DNA from: Arthrobacter agilis
GTDB lineage: Bacteria; Actinomycetota; Actinomycetes; Actinomycetales; Micrococcaceae
DNA: 64,000 nucleotides
Reading direction: 5' to 3'
Assembly: GCF_006494655.1 (NCBI RefSeq)
Contig: NZ_VHIM01000006.1
Coordinates: forward strand, 62,001 to 126,000
Shown: positions 23,481 to 31,911 of the stretch, piece after piece
How the letters are laid out: each line of letters begins with the position of its first letter
Numbering within the stretch: position 1 is the stretch's first letter
The notes under the pieces: generated by a model
Told to the model about the DNA's origin: nothing
Databases searched by the model: none
The model's input: only the letters and a program-made list of their open reading frames with translations
Position numbers and translations under genes: made by a program

Positions 23481-24941
23481 GTGAAGGAAGCGCAGGCACG
23501 CAGCTACCTGGAGACGGGACTGAAGAAGCTCAGCGAGCGGGCCCCGGCGTGGAACCGCCGGCAGGACTACTTCGAGGGCAAGCAGGATCTCCCCTACGCG
23601 CCTCCTGGGGTGAACGCCGAGTACCTCGAGCTTCGGGAGATGTCTCTCGCCAACGTCCTCGGCCTGTGCATGAAAGCCCCGATCCAGCGAATGCAGGCCG
23701 ACGGCTTCCGCACCGGACGCCAGGGCGAAGCAGACCTCCGCTCGTGGGTCGAGATCTGGCAGCCGAACAAGCTCGACTCGCGCTCGCCGATCGTCTTCCA
23801 GCAGATGTTCAATCACGGCCGCGGCATCATGTCGGTCTCCCCGAACACCCGGAACCGCAAGAGCCCGATCATCCGCCCGGAGAACGCGAAGCGGGTATGG
23901 CTAGAACCGAACCCCGAAGACCCGTTCGAGGCCCTGTTCGCGGTAAAGACGCTCGAGGTCGCAGCCGACGCTGGTCCGATCAGCACGCTCTGGACCCCGG
24001 ACTCCTACAGCAACACGGTCACGACGAAGATCGCTTACGTCTACACGGCGATGGAGTGGGTGCGCTTCGAAGCGAAGGGCATCTCGGGCAACGTCTGGGA
24101 GCTCGCCGACGCCGGCCGCCACAACATGCGCGGAATCCCGTTCGTCGGCTTCGACTTCAACGTGGACGCAGACGGCAACCCCCGCTCAGCGATGGACGAG
24201 CTGATCCCGCAGCAAAACGCGGTCAACACCATTCGCTTCCAGACCCTGCTGGCCATGCAGTTCAGCGCATACCGGCAGCGCGTCTTCACCGCGTACGATC
24301 CGGTGGTTCGGGACAAGCGCGGCGAGCCCATCTGGCAGACCAACCCGGACGGGACGCTCGTCCTGGATAGCAACCGTCAGCCACTGCCCATCGTCACCTC
24401 ACCCGGCAGGATCGGCGTCGACCGCGCTCTGGTGTTCCCTGGTGCTGACACGAAGGTGTTCGACCTGCCGGAGTCGAATCTGGACAACTACATCAAGGTC
24501 CTCCAGCAGTTCCTCACCGATATGCTCGCCACTGGTCAGATCCCGCCGTCCTATGCACTCACGAAGATGGCGAACCTCACCGGCGATGGCATGGCCGGCG
24601 CGGAGTCCACCTTCCAATCCCTCATCAACGACATCCAACGTGCGGCGGGCGAGGGCATCGAGCAGGTGATGCGCCTGGCGAACGTCGCTCGAGGTGAGAC
24701 GGAGGAAGACCTTGCCTCGGAGGTGATCTGGGCCGACACGGAGATCCGTTCGTTCGCGCAGATTATCGACGCCATCGGCAAGCTCATCACCTCCGGGATG
24801 GCCCGCACCGACGCGTGGGCGTTCCTTCCGAGCGCCACCCCGGCGCGCGTCGCCAACTGGGTGTCGAACTCGGATGGCGAAGCGGAAGCCCGCGACGAGC
24901 AGCTCCTGCGCACCACGGAGAAGCTGGCGCTCGATGCCTGA
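23481..24941 (+). CDS. Portal protein
   Basis: 486 residues from GTG 23481 after GGAAGAGG. The opening (LETGLKKLSERAPAWNRRQDYFEGKQDLP) and the long helix region (LDNYIKVLQQFLTDMLATGQIPPSYAL) are those of SPP1/Gp6-type portals, with a C-terminal helical crown. Twelve copies form the DNA channel at one capsid vertex and bind the terminase. Overlaps the MuF-like gene by 8 bp. Confidence 0.9.
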   Translation: MKEAQARSYLETGLKKLSERAPAWNRRQDYFEGKQDLPYAPPGVNAEYLELREMSLANVLGLCMKAPIQRMQADGFRTGRQGEADLRSWVEIWQPNKLDSRSPIVFQQMFNHGRGIMSVSPNTRNRKSPIIRPENAKRVWLEPNPEDPFEALFAVKTLEVAADAGPISTLWTPDSYSNTVTTKIAYVYTAMEWVRFEAKGISGNVWELADAGRHNMRGIPFVGFDFNVDADGNPRSAMDELIPQQNAVNTIRFQTLLAMQFSAYRQRVFTAYDPVVRDKRGEPIWQTNPDGTLVLDSNRQPLPIVTSPGRIGVDRALVFPGADTKVFDLPESNLDNYIKVLQQFLTDMLATGQIPPSYALTKMANLTGDGMAGAESTFQSLINDIQRAAGEGIEQVMRLANVARGETEEDLASEVIWADTEIRSFAQIIDAIGKLITSGMARTDAWAFLPSATPARVANWVSNSDGEAEARDEQLLRTTEKLALDA

Positions 24942-26163
24942 CTACCCCCAGGCGGCGCAAGCCTACGACCTGCGCATGCGTCGCCTGTCGGTGCGGGCAA
25001 TCGCTGCAGGGAAGGTCCACTGGCGCAGCGTCAGCGGTGCGAACATCTCCGCGAGCTGGCAGGAAGCATTGGCCTCGCTCGTCCCGGCGGTAACTACGCT
25101 TCAGCTCAGTGTCGCCGCCGAGTCTGTCGACTACGTCAGTGCTGCGCTCGCAGGGCAAGGCCTCTACGAAGCCCCGGACGGTTTCGCGGACCCGCGCAGC
25201 TTCGTAGGCGTGGCCCCCGACGGCCGGTCGCTGTCAGGGCTCCTGCTTTCGCCAGCCACCAGGGCCAAGACCGCCATAGGGGCAGGCGCATCCCTCGCGG
25301 AGGCGCTCGCCGAGGGTGGGAGGGCTTTGGACATGCTGATGAAGACCACGATCTCCGACACGGGCCGCGCGGCGGCAAGCGTCGATCTGGCTGCGCGCCC
25401 GAGGACCGGGTACGTGCGGATGCTGAATCTGCCATCGTGCGGCCGCTGCGTGGTCATGGCTGGCCGGTTTTACAGGTGGAATGCGGGGTTCCTCCGGCAT
25501 CCACGCTGCGACTGCCGGCACATCCCTTCGACGGAGAACGTCGCAGGCGACCTGCGGACGGACGCCTACGAGGCGTTCAACTCCTACACTCCCGCGCAGC
25601 AGGACAAGCACTTCGGGAAGGCCGGGGCCCAAGCTATTCGCGACGGCGCCGACATCTCGCAGGTCGTGAACTCTCGACGCGGCATGTCTGCGTCCGGGCT
25701 GATGACGAAGGAAGGCACCTCAAAGCGGGGCAACTTCCGCCAAGCATCCGGACGATCGCAGCGCCTCACCCCGCAATCCATCTACCAGCTCCACAAGGGC
25801 GACCGCGTGGCTGCAGTCAAGGACCTGGAACGCTACGGATACATCTTGCCCGGCGGACAGAACCCGCTCGGCGCTCTGCGCGGACAGCGCGAAGGCTACG
25901 GCGCTCTCGGTCGCGGGGGAACCCGTGTAGGGCCCACTGCCGCCGTAGATCGGGCAAGGGAGACCGGCGCCCGGGACCCGCGCATCAGGGCGACGATGAC
26001 CGAAGCCGAGCGCCGGCTCGCGGACGCCGAGTCAAACTGGCGGGCAGTCCAGCAGGGACGAAACCCGGCGGGGCGCTCACCGCTCACGCCGGTCGCTGCC
26101 GCGAAGGCCGAGGCCGAGTACCGCAAGCTGCTGCGCATGAACGGCGAGGTCTTCACCCGCTGA
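24934..26163 (+). CDS. MuF-like minor capsid / head morphogenesis protein
   Basis: 409 residues from ATG 24934. The helical N-terminal half and the segment GYVRMLNLPSCGRCVVMAGRFYRW, followed by HPRCDCRHIP, form a Cys/His zinc-binding core typical of the MuF/VG15-type proteins encoded directly after the portal. The C-terminal half is basic and Gly-rich. Family knowledge: a few copies sit inside the capsid and help assembly or are injected with DNA. No toxin domain was recognised at the C-terminus. Confidence 0.75.
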   Translation: MPDYPQAAQAYDLRMRRLSVRAIAAGKVHWRSVSGANISASWQEALASLVPAVTTLQLSVAAESVDYVSAALAGQGLYEAPDGFADPRSFVGVAPDGRSLSGLLLSPATRAKTAIGAGASLAEALAEGGRALDMLMKTTISDTGRAAASVDLAARPRTGYVRMLNLPSCGRCVVMAGRFYRWNAGFLRHPRCDCRHIPSTENVAGDLRTDAYEAFNSYTPAQQDKHFGKAGAQAIRDGADISQVVNSRRGMSASGLMTKEGTSKRGNFRQASGRSQRLTPQSIYQLHKGDRVAAVKDLERYGYILPGGQNPLGALRGQREGYGALGRGGTRVGPTAAVDRARETGARDPRIRATMTEAERRLADAESNWRAVQQGRNPAGRSPLTPVAAAKAEAEYRKLLRMNGEVFTR

Positions 26164-26225
26164 CCACATTCCTACCCGACGGCGCGAGGCCGGCGGGTCC
26201 AACTCCGCGATGGAGGAGCACCACC

Positions 26226-26906
26226 ATGAAGAAGAACACCACGCTCGCCCCAGCAGTACTCGCCCCGCACGGTATCGACCTCAACGCTCCCGGCGGCATC
26301 GAGGCGCTGCTCGAGCACCACCGGCTGACCTTCGGCGACGCCGTGATGCAGGACGACGGCGCGGGGGCCGGCGGCGACGGCGCGGGTGCCGGCGGCGACG
26401 GCTCTGGCAGTGCGTCGGGCGATGGTTCCGGCGAGGGCTCCGGTGACGGCAAGGACGGCACCGATGGCCAGCTCGGCCCCAACGGCCAGAAGGCTCTGCA
26501 GACCGAGCGCGACGCTCGGAAGACCGCGGAGAAGCTGGCCAACGAACGAGCCGCCCGGATTACGGAGCTCGAGAATGCTACGAAGTCGGACGAGGAAAAG
26601 CGCTCGGAGCGATTCCAGCAGCTCGAGACCACCGAACGCGAGCAGTCAGCCACGATCACCCAGCAGCAGGGCATCATCGACCGCTACCGGGTAGCGGCGG
26701 CCAAGGGCCTCGACCTCGAAGCTGCGGAGCGACTCCGCGGTACTACGAAGGCAGAGCTCGAGAAGGACGCTGACAGCTGGATCGCGAAGTGGGGCAACAC
26801 CGGCGGCGCCCAGCAGGTGCCCGGCGCTGGCGCCCGCGGGAGCGACCGAGTCCAGTCCTCCCCCGGCATCGGAACCCTGCGTGCGGGGTACGACGAGAAG
26901 AAGTAA
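26226..26906 (+). CDS. Capsid scaffolding protein
   Basis: 226 residues from ATG 26226 with GGAGGAG upstream. A Gly/Asp/Ser low-complexity run (about 43-80) is followed by a coiled coil of about 80 residues (ERDARKTAEKLANERAARITELE and on) and a Gly-rich end. Coiled-coil acidic proteins immediately before the major capsid gene are scaffolds that guide shell assembly and are later released. Confidence 0.8.
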   Translation: MKKNTTLAPAVLAPHGIDLNAPGGIEALLEHHRLTFGDAVMQDDGAGAGGDGAGAGGDGSGSASGDGSGEGSGDGKDGTDGQLGPNGQKALQTERDARKTAEKLANERAARITELENATKSDEEKRSERFQQLETTEREQSATITQQQGIIDRYRVAAAKGLDLEAAERLRGTTKAELEKDADSWIAKWGNTGGAQQVPGAGARGSDRVQSSPGIGTLRAGYDEKK

Positions 26907-26958
26907 GCACCCAACGGCGGCAGCCCGAGGGCCCATCTAACAGGAAAAGGAGCCTTCA

Positions 26959-27915
26959 ATGGCTGTCACCCTCGTTGAGTCAGCGAAACTGTCTCAGAAC
27001 ACCCTGCAGCGAGGCGTCATCGAGACGTTCGTGCAGACCTCCCCCATCCTCGACCGGCTTCCGCTGATGCCGATCGAGGGCAACGCCTACTCGTACAACT
27101 CCGAGGGAACACTCCCCGGAGTCGCCTTCCGTTCGGTCAACGAGGCCTACACCGAGTCCACGGGCACGGTGAACCAGTCGAGCGAGTCGCTGGTCATCCT
27201 CGGTGGCGACGCGGACGTGGACCGCTTCATCGTCCAGACCCGCGGCAACCTCAACGACCAGCGGGCCACGCAGACCGCGATGAAGGTCAAGGCTGCCTCC
27301 TACAAGTTCCAGGAGTCGTTCTTCAACGGCGACGTCGCGGTGGAGCCCAAGGGCTTCGACGGGCTGCGGAAGCGGCTCATCGGCAACCAGGTCATGGACG
27401 CCGCCACGAACGGGTCCCCTGTCCTCGGCAACGGGGCCTCCGACGCCCAGACGTTCTTCGATATGCTCGATGACCTGATCTCCCGGGTCCCCGGCATCGA
27501 CGGGACGAACGGCGCGCTCTACGCCAACTCCGTCCTGCAGGGGAAGATCCGCTCCGCGGGCCGTCGCCTCGGCGGTGTCGAGACGGTCCGCGAGGACCTC
27601 ACCGGCAAGCGCGTCCTGCAGTGGAACGGCATCTCCATCCTGGACCCCGGTAACAACGCCGCCGGTGCCCCGATCCTCGGCCAGAACGAGGCCCAGGGCA
27701 CCTCCGCCGACGCGTCCTCGATCTACGCCGTCAAGTTCGGCAACGACGAAGGCGACCAGGCGGTCACCGGCCTCACCAACGGCGGCGTGCAGGTCGATGA
27801 CCTCGGCCAGCTGCAGGAGAAGCCGGCGTACCGCACCCGCATCGAGTTCTACTGCGGGCTCGCACTGTTCGGCGGCAAGGCAGCGGCCCGCCTCCGCGGC
27901 ATCCGCAACCTGTAG
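26959..27915 (+). CDS. Major capsid protein
   Basis: 318 residues, start preceded by AAGGAG. Content fits an HK97-fold shell protein: N-arm (MAVTLVESAKLSQNTLQRG), E-loop region (YSYNSEGTLPGVAFR), long backbone helix (LNDQRATQTAMKVKAASYKFQESFF) and a P-domain/A-domain with GALYANSVLQGKIRSA. High GC and strong codon bias, consistent with the most expressed phage gene. Confidence 0.88.
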   Translation: MAVTLVESAKLSQNTLQRGVIETFVQTSPILDRLPLMPIEGNAYSYNSEGTLPGVAFRSVNEAYTESTGTVNQSSESLVILGGDADVDRFIVQTRGNLNDQRATQTAMKVKAASYKFQESFFNGDVAVEPKGFDGLRKRLIGNQVMDAATNGSPVLGNGASDAQTFFDMLDDLISRVPGIDGTNGALYANSVLQGKIRSAGRRLGGVETVREDLTGKRVLQWNGISILDPGNNAAGAPILGQNEAQGTSADASSIYAVKFGNDEGDQAVTGLTNGGVQVDDLGQLQEKPAYRTRIEFYCGLALFGGKAAARLRGIRNL

Positions 27916-27954
27916 CCGACCGGCTCACCGGCCCTACCAGAGGAAGGCAGCACC

Positions 27955-28284
27955 ATGGCGAACGCCACCCAGCCCAAGGCCGAGAAGAGCACGACGCTCG
28001 ACTCGGACACCACGAAGCCGTCCGTTACCGCTCCCGGCGACGGCCCGGCCGACACGACTGACCCGGACGAGCGCGCGCAGTCCGCGCCCGTGAACCCCGG
28101 CCCCGACGCGCTCGCCGCCGGCACGGTCAACGCGGTGAAGTCGGTTCCGAAGTCGAAGGCCGCGACGCGGTCCGCGGCGAAGGAGCGCGTCGAGAGGTAC
28201 AAGGCGACCAAGCCCAACGGCGACGTCGTCACGGTGACCCGGAACATCGACACCGGTGTTTCCAAGGTCGAGGCGGACAGCTGA
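27955..28284 (+). CDS. Small virion-associated protein, unknown
   Basis: 109 residues, Thr/Pro/Asp-rich and probably disordered for the first 65, then a short basic domain (RVERYKATKPNGDVVTVTRNIDTG) that looks like a beta hairpin. Genes of this kind follow many siphoviral capsid genes and may be capsid decoration or head-closure adaptors. Start after GAGGAAGG. Confidence 0.6.
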   Translation: MANATQPKAEKSTTLDSDTTKPSVTAPGDGPADTTDPDERAQSAPVNPGPDALAAGTVNAVKSVPKSKAATRSAAKERVERYKATKPNGDVVTVTRNIDTGVSKVEADS

Positions 28285-28323
28285 CCCGCTGACCGTGAAT
28301 TACGCAGGTAGGAGGAGGACGCC

Positions 28324-28719
28324 ATGGTGACCATTACCGCCCAGGACATCGCCAATCAGTGGCGTCCTCTCTCCCCTGCGGAGACCGCCGTCGTGCCCGG
28401 CCTCGCCGAGCAGGCGTGGGTCCGCATGCTCGCGCACCCGCGGCTCAGCGACCTCGAGGCCAAACTCGACGCGAACCCACCCACGGTCAGCGTGGCCACT
28501 GTGAAGTCGGTCATCGCGTCCATGGTCATCCGGGTCCTCAAGAACCCGGAGTCCGCACGACAGATCAGCAAGTCCCACGACGACTGGTCGCGCTCGCAGA
28601 CGCTCGACTCGTCCATCTCCACGGGTGAGCTGTACGTCAACGATCGCGAGCTCGACCTGCTCGATCCGCCACCGGAGTACTCGACGCCCGGGATGTTCGT
28701 GATTCCACTGGGAGGCTGA
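28324..28719 (+). CDS. Head-tail adaptor (Gp15/Gp19-like)
   Basis: 131 residues with a helical fold: VTITAQDIANQWRPLSPAE, AWVRMLAH and SVIASMVIRVLKNPESA, the pattern of the first connector ring under the portal in siphoviruses. Preceded by AGGAGGA. Located first in the connector gene set. Confidence 0.75.
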   Translation: MVTITAQDIANQWRPLSPAETAVVPGLAEQAWVRMLAHPRLSDLEAKLDANPPTVSVATVKSVIASMVIRVLKNPESARQISKSHDDWSRSQTLDSSISTGELYVNDRELDLLDPPPEYSTPGMFVIPLGG

Positions 28720-28720
28720 C

Positions 28721-29149
28721 GTGCAGCTCTACGACATGGCCGACCTGGTCGAGTCCCGTCGGGACGCCGAGGAGGGCCTCACAGACACGTGCGTCGTCAC
28801 TCGCGGCGCTGGCAGGCCTGTCTACAACGCCACCACCAGGAAGTACGAGAGCGCCGGAAACACGATTTACCCGACGCCCGAACAGGTGGCCGAAGGGAAC
28901 CCCGGGAAGTGCCGGATGCAGTCCGGCCGCGTGCAGGCCACAGACGCTGAAGCGGCAGGCGCTGTCTTCACCGTCGAACGCCTCGAGCTGCAGCTACCGT
29001 TCGGCACTGCCTTCGAGCAGGGCGACGTCGTCACCTACATGAACGCACCGTACAACCCCGCGTTGGTCGGCAACACCTACCGAATCACAGGCCTCGGCGC
29101 GAAGTCCCAGGCCACCCTGCAGCGCTTCATCGTGGAGGTACTCACGTGA
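28721..29149 (+). CDS. Head closure / head-to-tail stopper protein
   Basis: 142 residues from GTG 28721, one base after the preceding stop. Helix then beta-barrel layout: DTCVVTRGAGRPVYN, VFTVERLELQLPFG, GNTYRITGLG. This is the head-closure protein type of actinophages (DUF6093-like). ATGA overlap with the next gene. Confidence 0.75.
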   Translation: MQLYDMADLVESRRDAEEGLTDTCVVTRGAGRPVYNATTRKYESAGNTIYPTPEQVAEGNPGKCRMQSGRVQATDAEAAGAVFTVERLELQLPFGTAFEQGDVVTYMNAPYNPALVGNTYRITGLGAKSQATLQRFIVEVLT

Positions 29150-29535
29150 GCTTCTACATCGACTCCTCAGAGATGCGCGTGCTCGAGCAGAACTTTGGCA
29201 AGGTCTCCGGCGACGTTCTCAAGCGGACGGACGAAGTGCTGAAGAAGGGCGCGCAGAACGTCAAGGAAGAGCTCGCGGCCGACGCCGCAACCTCCCGGCA
29301 CTTCCGGGCCCTCGCCGGCGCGATGTCCTACGACTCGGACTACCGGCCCGGGCAGGCGGCCTACGAAGTCGGCCCGGACAAGAACCGGCGCGGCGGCAGC
29401 CTGGGCAACGTCTACTACTTCGGTACGAGCCGAGGCGGCGGAACCGGCGACATCGATAAGCCGCTGCGCACCGAGGGCCCGAAGCTCGAGCAGAATCTGG
29501 CGGACCTCGCAGAGCAGTTCGGCCGCCAGCTATGA
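29146..29535 (+). CDS. HK97 gp10-like tail-completion/neck protein
   Basis: 129 residues; helical N-terminus (VLKRTDEVLKKGAQNVKEEL) then an aromatic loop (ALAGAMSYDSDYRPGQAAYEVGPDK) characteristic of HK97 gp10 proteins. It joins the neck between head closure and tail terminator. ATGA overlaps on both sides. Confidence 0.75.
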   Translation: MSFYIDSSEMRVLEQNFGKVSGDVLKRTDEVLKKGAQNVKEELAADAATSRHFRALAGAMSYDSDYRPGQAAYEVGPDKNRRGGSLGNVYYFGTSRGGGTGDIDKPLRTEGPKLEQNLADLAEQFGRQL

Positions 29536-29942
29536 CCGCCTCAGCGCTGATCGCGGCACTGGAGCACCTCATCGACTGGCCGACCGTCTACAGCGGCAAC
29601 CTCGGCTCCAAGGACCCCGAGTACCCCTACGTCCTCGTCACCGCAGGCTTCCCCCAAGCCTCAGAGCGCTCGCAGGCCCGAACAGTTCAGGCACGCGAGG
29701 CGCGCATCCGGACGACGATCGCGGGCTTCACTCAGGACTCCATCCTGCAGGTCGCCGGCGCCGTCGTGGACAGCCTTGAAGGCGCCCGCCCCTCTGTACC
29801 CGGATGGGTCGTGGGCCGTGTGGAGGGTGTGCCGAACGGCCAGCCGATCCAGACCGACGACGACGTCGTCGTCCCGAACTTCGGGCACCCGATGTACCTG
29901 GTGCTCGATTGGGTTGCGACAGCCTCGCAGCTCCCCGGATAG
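29532..29942 (+). CDS. Tail terminator protein
   Basis: 136 residues: N-terminal helix (LIAALEHLIDWPTVYSGNLG), PYVLVTAGFPQASE, a beta sheet with regular Arg (EARIRTTIAGFT), and an end reading HPMYLVLDWVAT. Fold order and place just before the major tail gene are those of lambda gpU-like terminators that cap tail assembly. Confidence 0.72.
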   Translation: MTASALIAALEHLIDWPTVYSGNLGSKDPEYPYVLVTAGFPQASERSQARTVQAREARIRTTIAGFTQDSILQVAGAVVDSLEGARPSVPGWVVGRVEGVPNGQPIQTDDDVVVPNFGHPMYLVLDWVATASQLPG

Positions 29943-30006
29943 CAGCACCTCCGGACCTCACCCGCGCCGCTCCTCGTGGCGCATCACCGCACCGAGGAGG
30001 CACACA

Positions 30007-30195
30007 GTGTTCGTTCGCGTGAAGGACAAAGACACCCGCCACGAGTTCGACGTTCCGGAGGAAGACCCGCGCATCGGGGTCAGCCTCCTCAAGGTCAAGC
30101 CCAGCCGGTACCCGCCGGCTGATCGCCCCCGCCGACCCAAGTACTACATCCTGCCCGCGAGGGCGAACCAGAAAGAGGTAGCCGACAATGGCTGA
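30007..30195 (+). CDS. Small tail-region protein
   Basis: 62 residues from GTG 30007, preceded by a strong AGGAGG. Reads VFVRVKDKDTRHEFDVPEED then a Pro/Arg-rich basic end. Similar short genes sit between tail terminator and major tail protein in actinophages. Overlaps the major tail gene by 8 bp. Function unknown. Confidence 0.65.
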   Translation: MFVRVKDKDTRHEFDVPEEDPRIGVSLLKVKPSRYPPADRPRRPKYYILPARANQKEVADNG

Positions 30196-30703
30196 AATCC
30201 CCAGCACTCCGGCGGACGGCAACGTCCTCGCCGTCCTCCTGCCCGCCGTCACCGACATCGACGCCATCACCCTCGCCGAGGCTACAGCGACCAGCGCCGT
30301 CGACATCTCCTGCTACCTCACCAGCGACGGCTACACGCCGTCCCTGGACGAGCAGGTCATCACCGACGATCGCCTCTGCTCACGCGAGACGTACGAGCAG
30401 CCCGGGCGCTCGCAGCGGGGGCTGTCGCTGACGTACATCGACAACACGAATGCCCCGAACGAGGCAACCGACAACGAGGCGAAGGACGCGCTCGTGCCCG
30501 GGTCCGAGCACGTGCTCCTCGTCCGGCGCGGCATCCCCTTCGAGACGCCGCTCGCGTCCGACCAGACGTACACGGCGTTCCGGATCAAGCCGGGCCAGTA
30601 CATGGAGATGCCTCCCGAGGCGAACTCCGTCCTGAAGATCACGCAGAAGCAGTTCATTACCGGCCGCTCCGGCGTGAGCAAGAAGATCGCCGCGGCCGCG
30701 TAA
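30188..30703 (+). CDS. Major tail protein
   Basis: 171 residues in the position of the tail tube gene, directly before the chaperone pair. Strand-rich composition: NVLAVLLPAVTD, ATSAVDISCYLTSDG, GLSLTYIDNT, HVLLVRRGIP, FRIKPGQYMEMP and a terminal ITQKQF strand, the tail-tube jelly/beta-sandwich pattern. A large hairpin follows (30727-30765), which may limit read-through so tube protein stays in excess. Confidence 0.78.
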   Translation: MAEIPSTPADGNVLAVLLPAVTDIDAITLAEATATSAVDISCYLTSDGYTPSLDEQVITDDRLCSRETYEQPGRSQRGLSLTYIDNTNAPNEATDNEAKDALVPGSEHVLLVRRGIPFETPLASDQTYTAFRIKPGQYMEMPPEANSVLKITQKQFITGRSGVSKKIAAAA

Positions 30704-30726
30704 CAAGCTGACCGCGCTGCATGACC

Positions 30727-30765
30727 GGTGGCCCGCCTGCGATGTCAGGCTCCGGGCGGGTCACC
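30727..30765 (+). terminator. Attenuator-like hairpin after major tail gene
   Basis: GGTGGCCCGCC (30727-30737) pairs with GGCGGGTCACC (30755-30765), 11 bp with one G-U pair. No U-run follows, so partial termination or RNA stabilisation is more likely than full stop. Confidence 0.5.
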
Positions 30766-30804
30766 TCACCACTTCCCGAGCCTGGCTAGTTGGAGCCTGA
30801 ACCC

Positions 30805-31344
30805 ATGAAGCTTGAAGTCAAGCGCCCCGAGCAGACCGTCCAGTTCTGCCTCGATGGGGCCCTGTACGCCCAGTACGCGACCGCCGAGGAGGAGCTCAAG
30901 GAAGCTCGGAAGAAGGACCTCGCGACGAAGGATTCACGCCTGAACAGCACGACCACGAAGCTGGCGCGTGAGCTCGTGGAGCTGCGCGGTCGCATCCAGC
31001 AGGAGTCTGTGTCATTCCTGATGCGCGGCATGAACCGCAAGGAATGGGCGACCCTTACCGCGGAGAACCCGCCCCGCGAAGGCAGCGCCGTCGACAAGCC
31101 CTACGGCTTCAACGTCGAGGCCGTCATCGACACCGCGATCCCCCGCTCCATCGTGTCGGTGACGAAGGACGGCGAGCCCGTCGAGTTCGACCCCGCGAAG
31201 GACTGGGACGAGACGGCCGACGAGATGACGGACCGCCAGTACGAAGACTTCGGCATGGCGGTGATCGCGTTGAACCGGGGCCGCCAGGAGGTCCCTTTCT
31301 CGCTGGACGCCTACAGGCGGATCCAAGACTCCGCCGCGACGTAG
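30805..31344 (+). CDS. Tail assembly chaperone, short product (gpG-like)
   Basis: 179 residues from ATG 30805 with GGAG nine bases upstream. It lies between major tail and tape measure genes, the standard place. Helical charged sequence (EEELKEARKKDLATKDSRLNSTT), then a middle that reads EWATLTAENPPREGS, the chaperone core. Near its 3' end is CCCTTTC (31293-31299), in the correct frame for a -1 shift, after which translation continues to 31709. Family knowledge: short and long forms coat the tape measure during tail assembly. Confidence 0.87.
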   Translation: MKLEVKRPEQTVQFCLDGALYAQYATAEEELKEARKKDLATKDSRLNSTTTKLARELVELRGRIQQESVSFLMRGMNRKEWATLTAENPPREGSAVDKPYGFNVEAVIDTAIPRSIVSVTKDGEPVEFDPAKDWDETADEMTDRQYEDFGMAVIALNRGRQEVPFSLDAYRRIQDSAAT

Positions 31345-31709
31345 AGACAGCCGAGCGTCTCGGAATCAGTCTGAAGCGGTTCCTCGGCTGGGAGCCGGTC
31401 ACCACGTACACGTACGACGGTGGCCGGCTCCTGTCCTCGACCCCTGAGGTCGAGTGGGACGAACCGGAGCAGACCTGGATGCTCGCGCTGCAGTACTACC
31501 GGGACGGCCTCTGCCCGCTCTGCGGGATGCCGGCCAGTATCTGTCAGGCGCCGGAGAACGAGCTTCGCGTGAAGTCCAACGACCCCATTCGCTGCCACTT
31601 CACGACGCAGACCAGCATGCGCCAGGAAGCGCATACGTCGGGGAAGAACGGCAAGGCCAAGCCGAACCAGCCGCAGGCCCTGCTCTACACCGCGGAGATC
31701 AGGTCCTAG
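31293..31709 (+). CDS. Tail assembly chaperone, frameshift extension (gpGT-like)
   Basis: The C-terminal part of the fused chaperone reached by -1 frameshifting. The slippery site reads C CCT TTC in zero frame. After the shift the chain runs about 136 more residues: RDVETAERLGISLKRFLGW, then VTTYTYDGG, a Trp-rich stretch and CPLCGMPASIC, a likely zinc-binding Cys-x2-Cys plus Cys. There is no own start codon with a ribosome site, as expected for an extension. Total fusion about 300 residues. Confidence 0.85.
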   Translation, partial: PFLAGRLQADPRLRRDVETAERLGISLKRFLGWEPVTTYTYDGGRLLSSTPEVEWDEPEQTWMLALQYYRDGLCPLCGMPASICQAPENELRVKSNDPIRCHFTTQTSMRQEAHTSGKNGKAKPNQPQALLYTAEIRS

Positions 31710-31873
31710 GGGCGGCGGACGAAGCCGATGATCAGGCAGGCTGCGCCAGCCAGCAGGAGGATCGGCGGCAGCGCGCCTTGCCCTCCAACCGTGAGCATCA
31801 GGCCGAGCGCGACCATCAAGGTGCCGAAGTAGATGAACGGCGTTCCCCGCTTGTACCTGTGTCGCGTCTCCAT
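31706..31873 (-). CDS. Small two-span membrane protein on opposite strand
   Basis: 55 residues from ATG 31873 (in-frame ATGs also at 31882 and 31888). METRHRYKRG basic start, hydrophobic helices at about 12-30 and 34-51, and a basic FVRRP end. It fills the 202-bp space between the chaperone and tape measure genes and is read leftward against the late operon, the arrangement of a lysogen-expressed cargo gene. Ribosome site is weak (GGGG). No family recognised. Confidence 0.5.
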   Translation of the reverse strand: METRHRYKRGTPFIYFGTLMVALGLMLTVGGQGALPPILLLAGAACLIIGFVRRP

Positions 31874-31911
31874 GCGCCCCATTCTCACATAGCACCCCAG
31901 AGAGGGGAATC

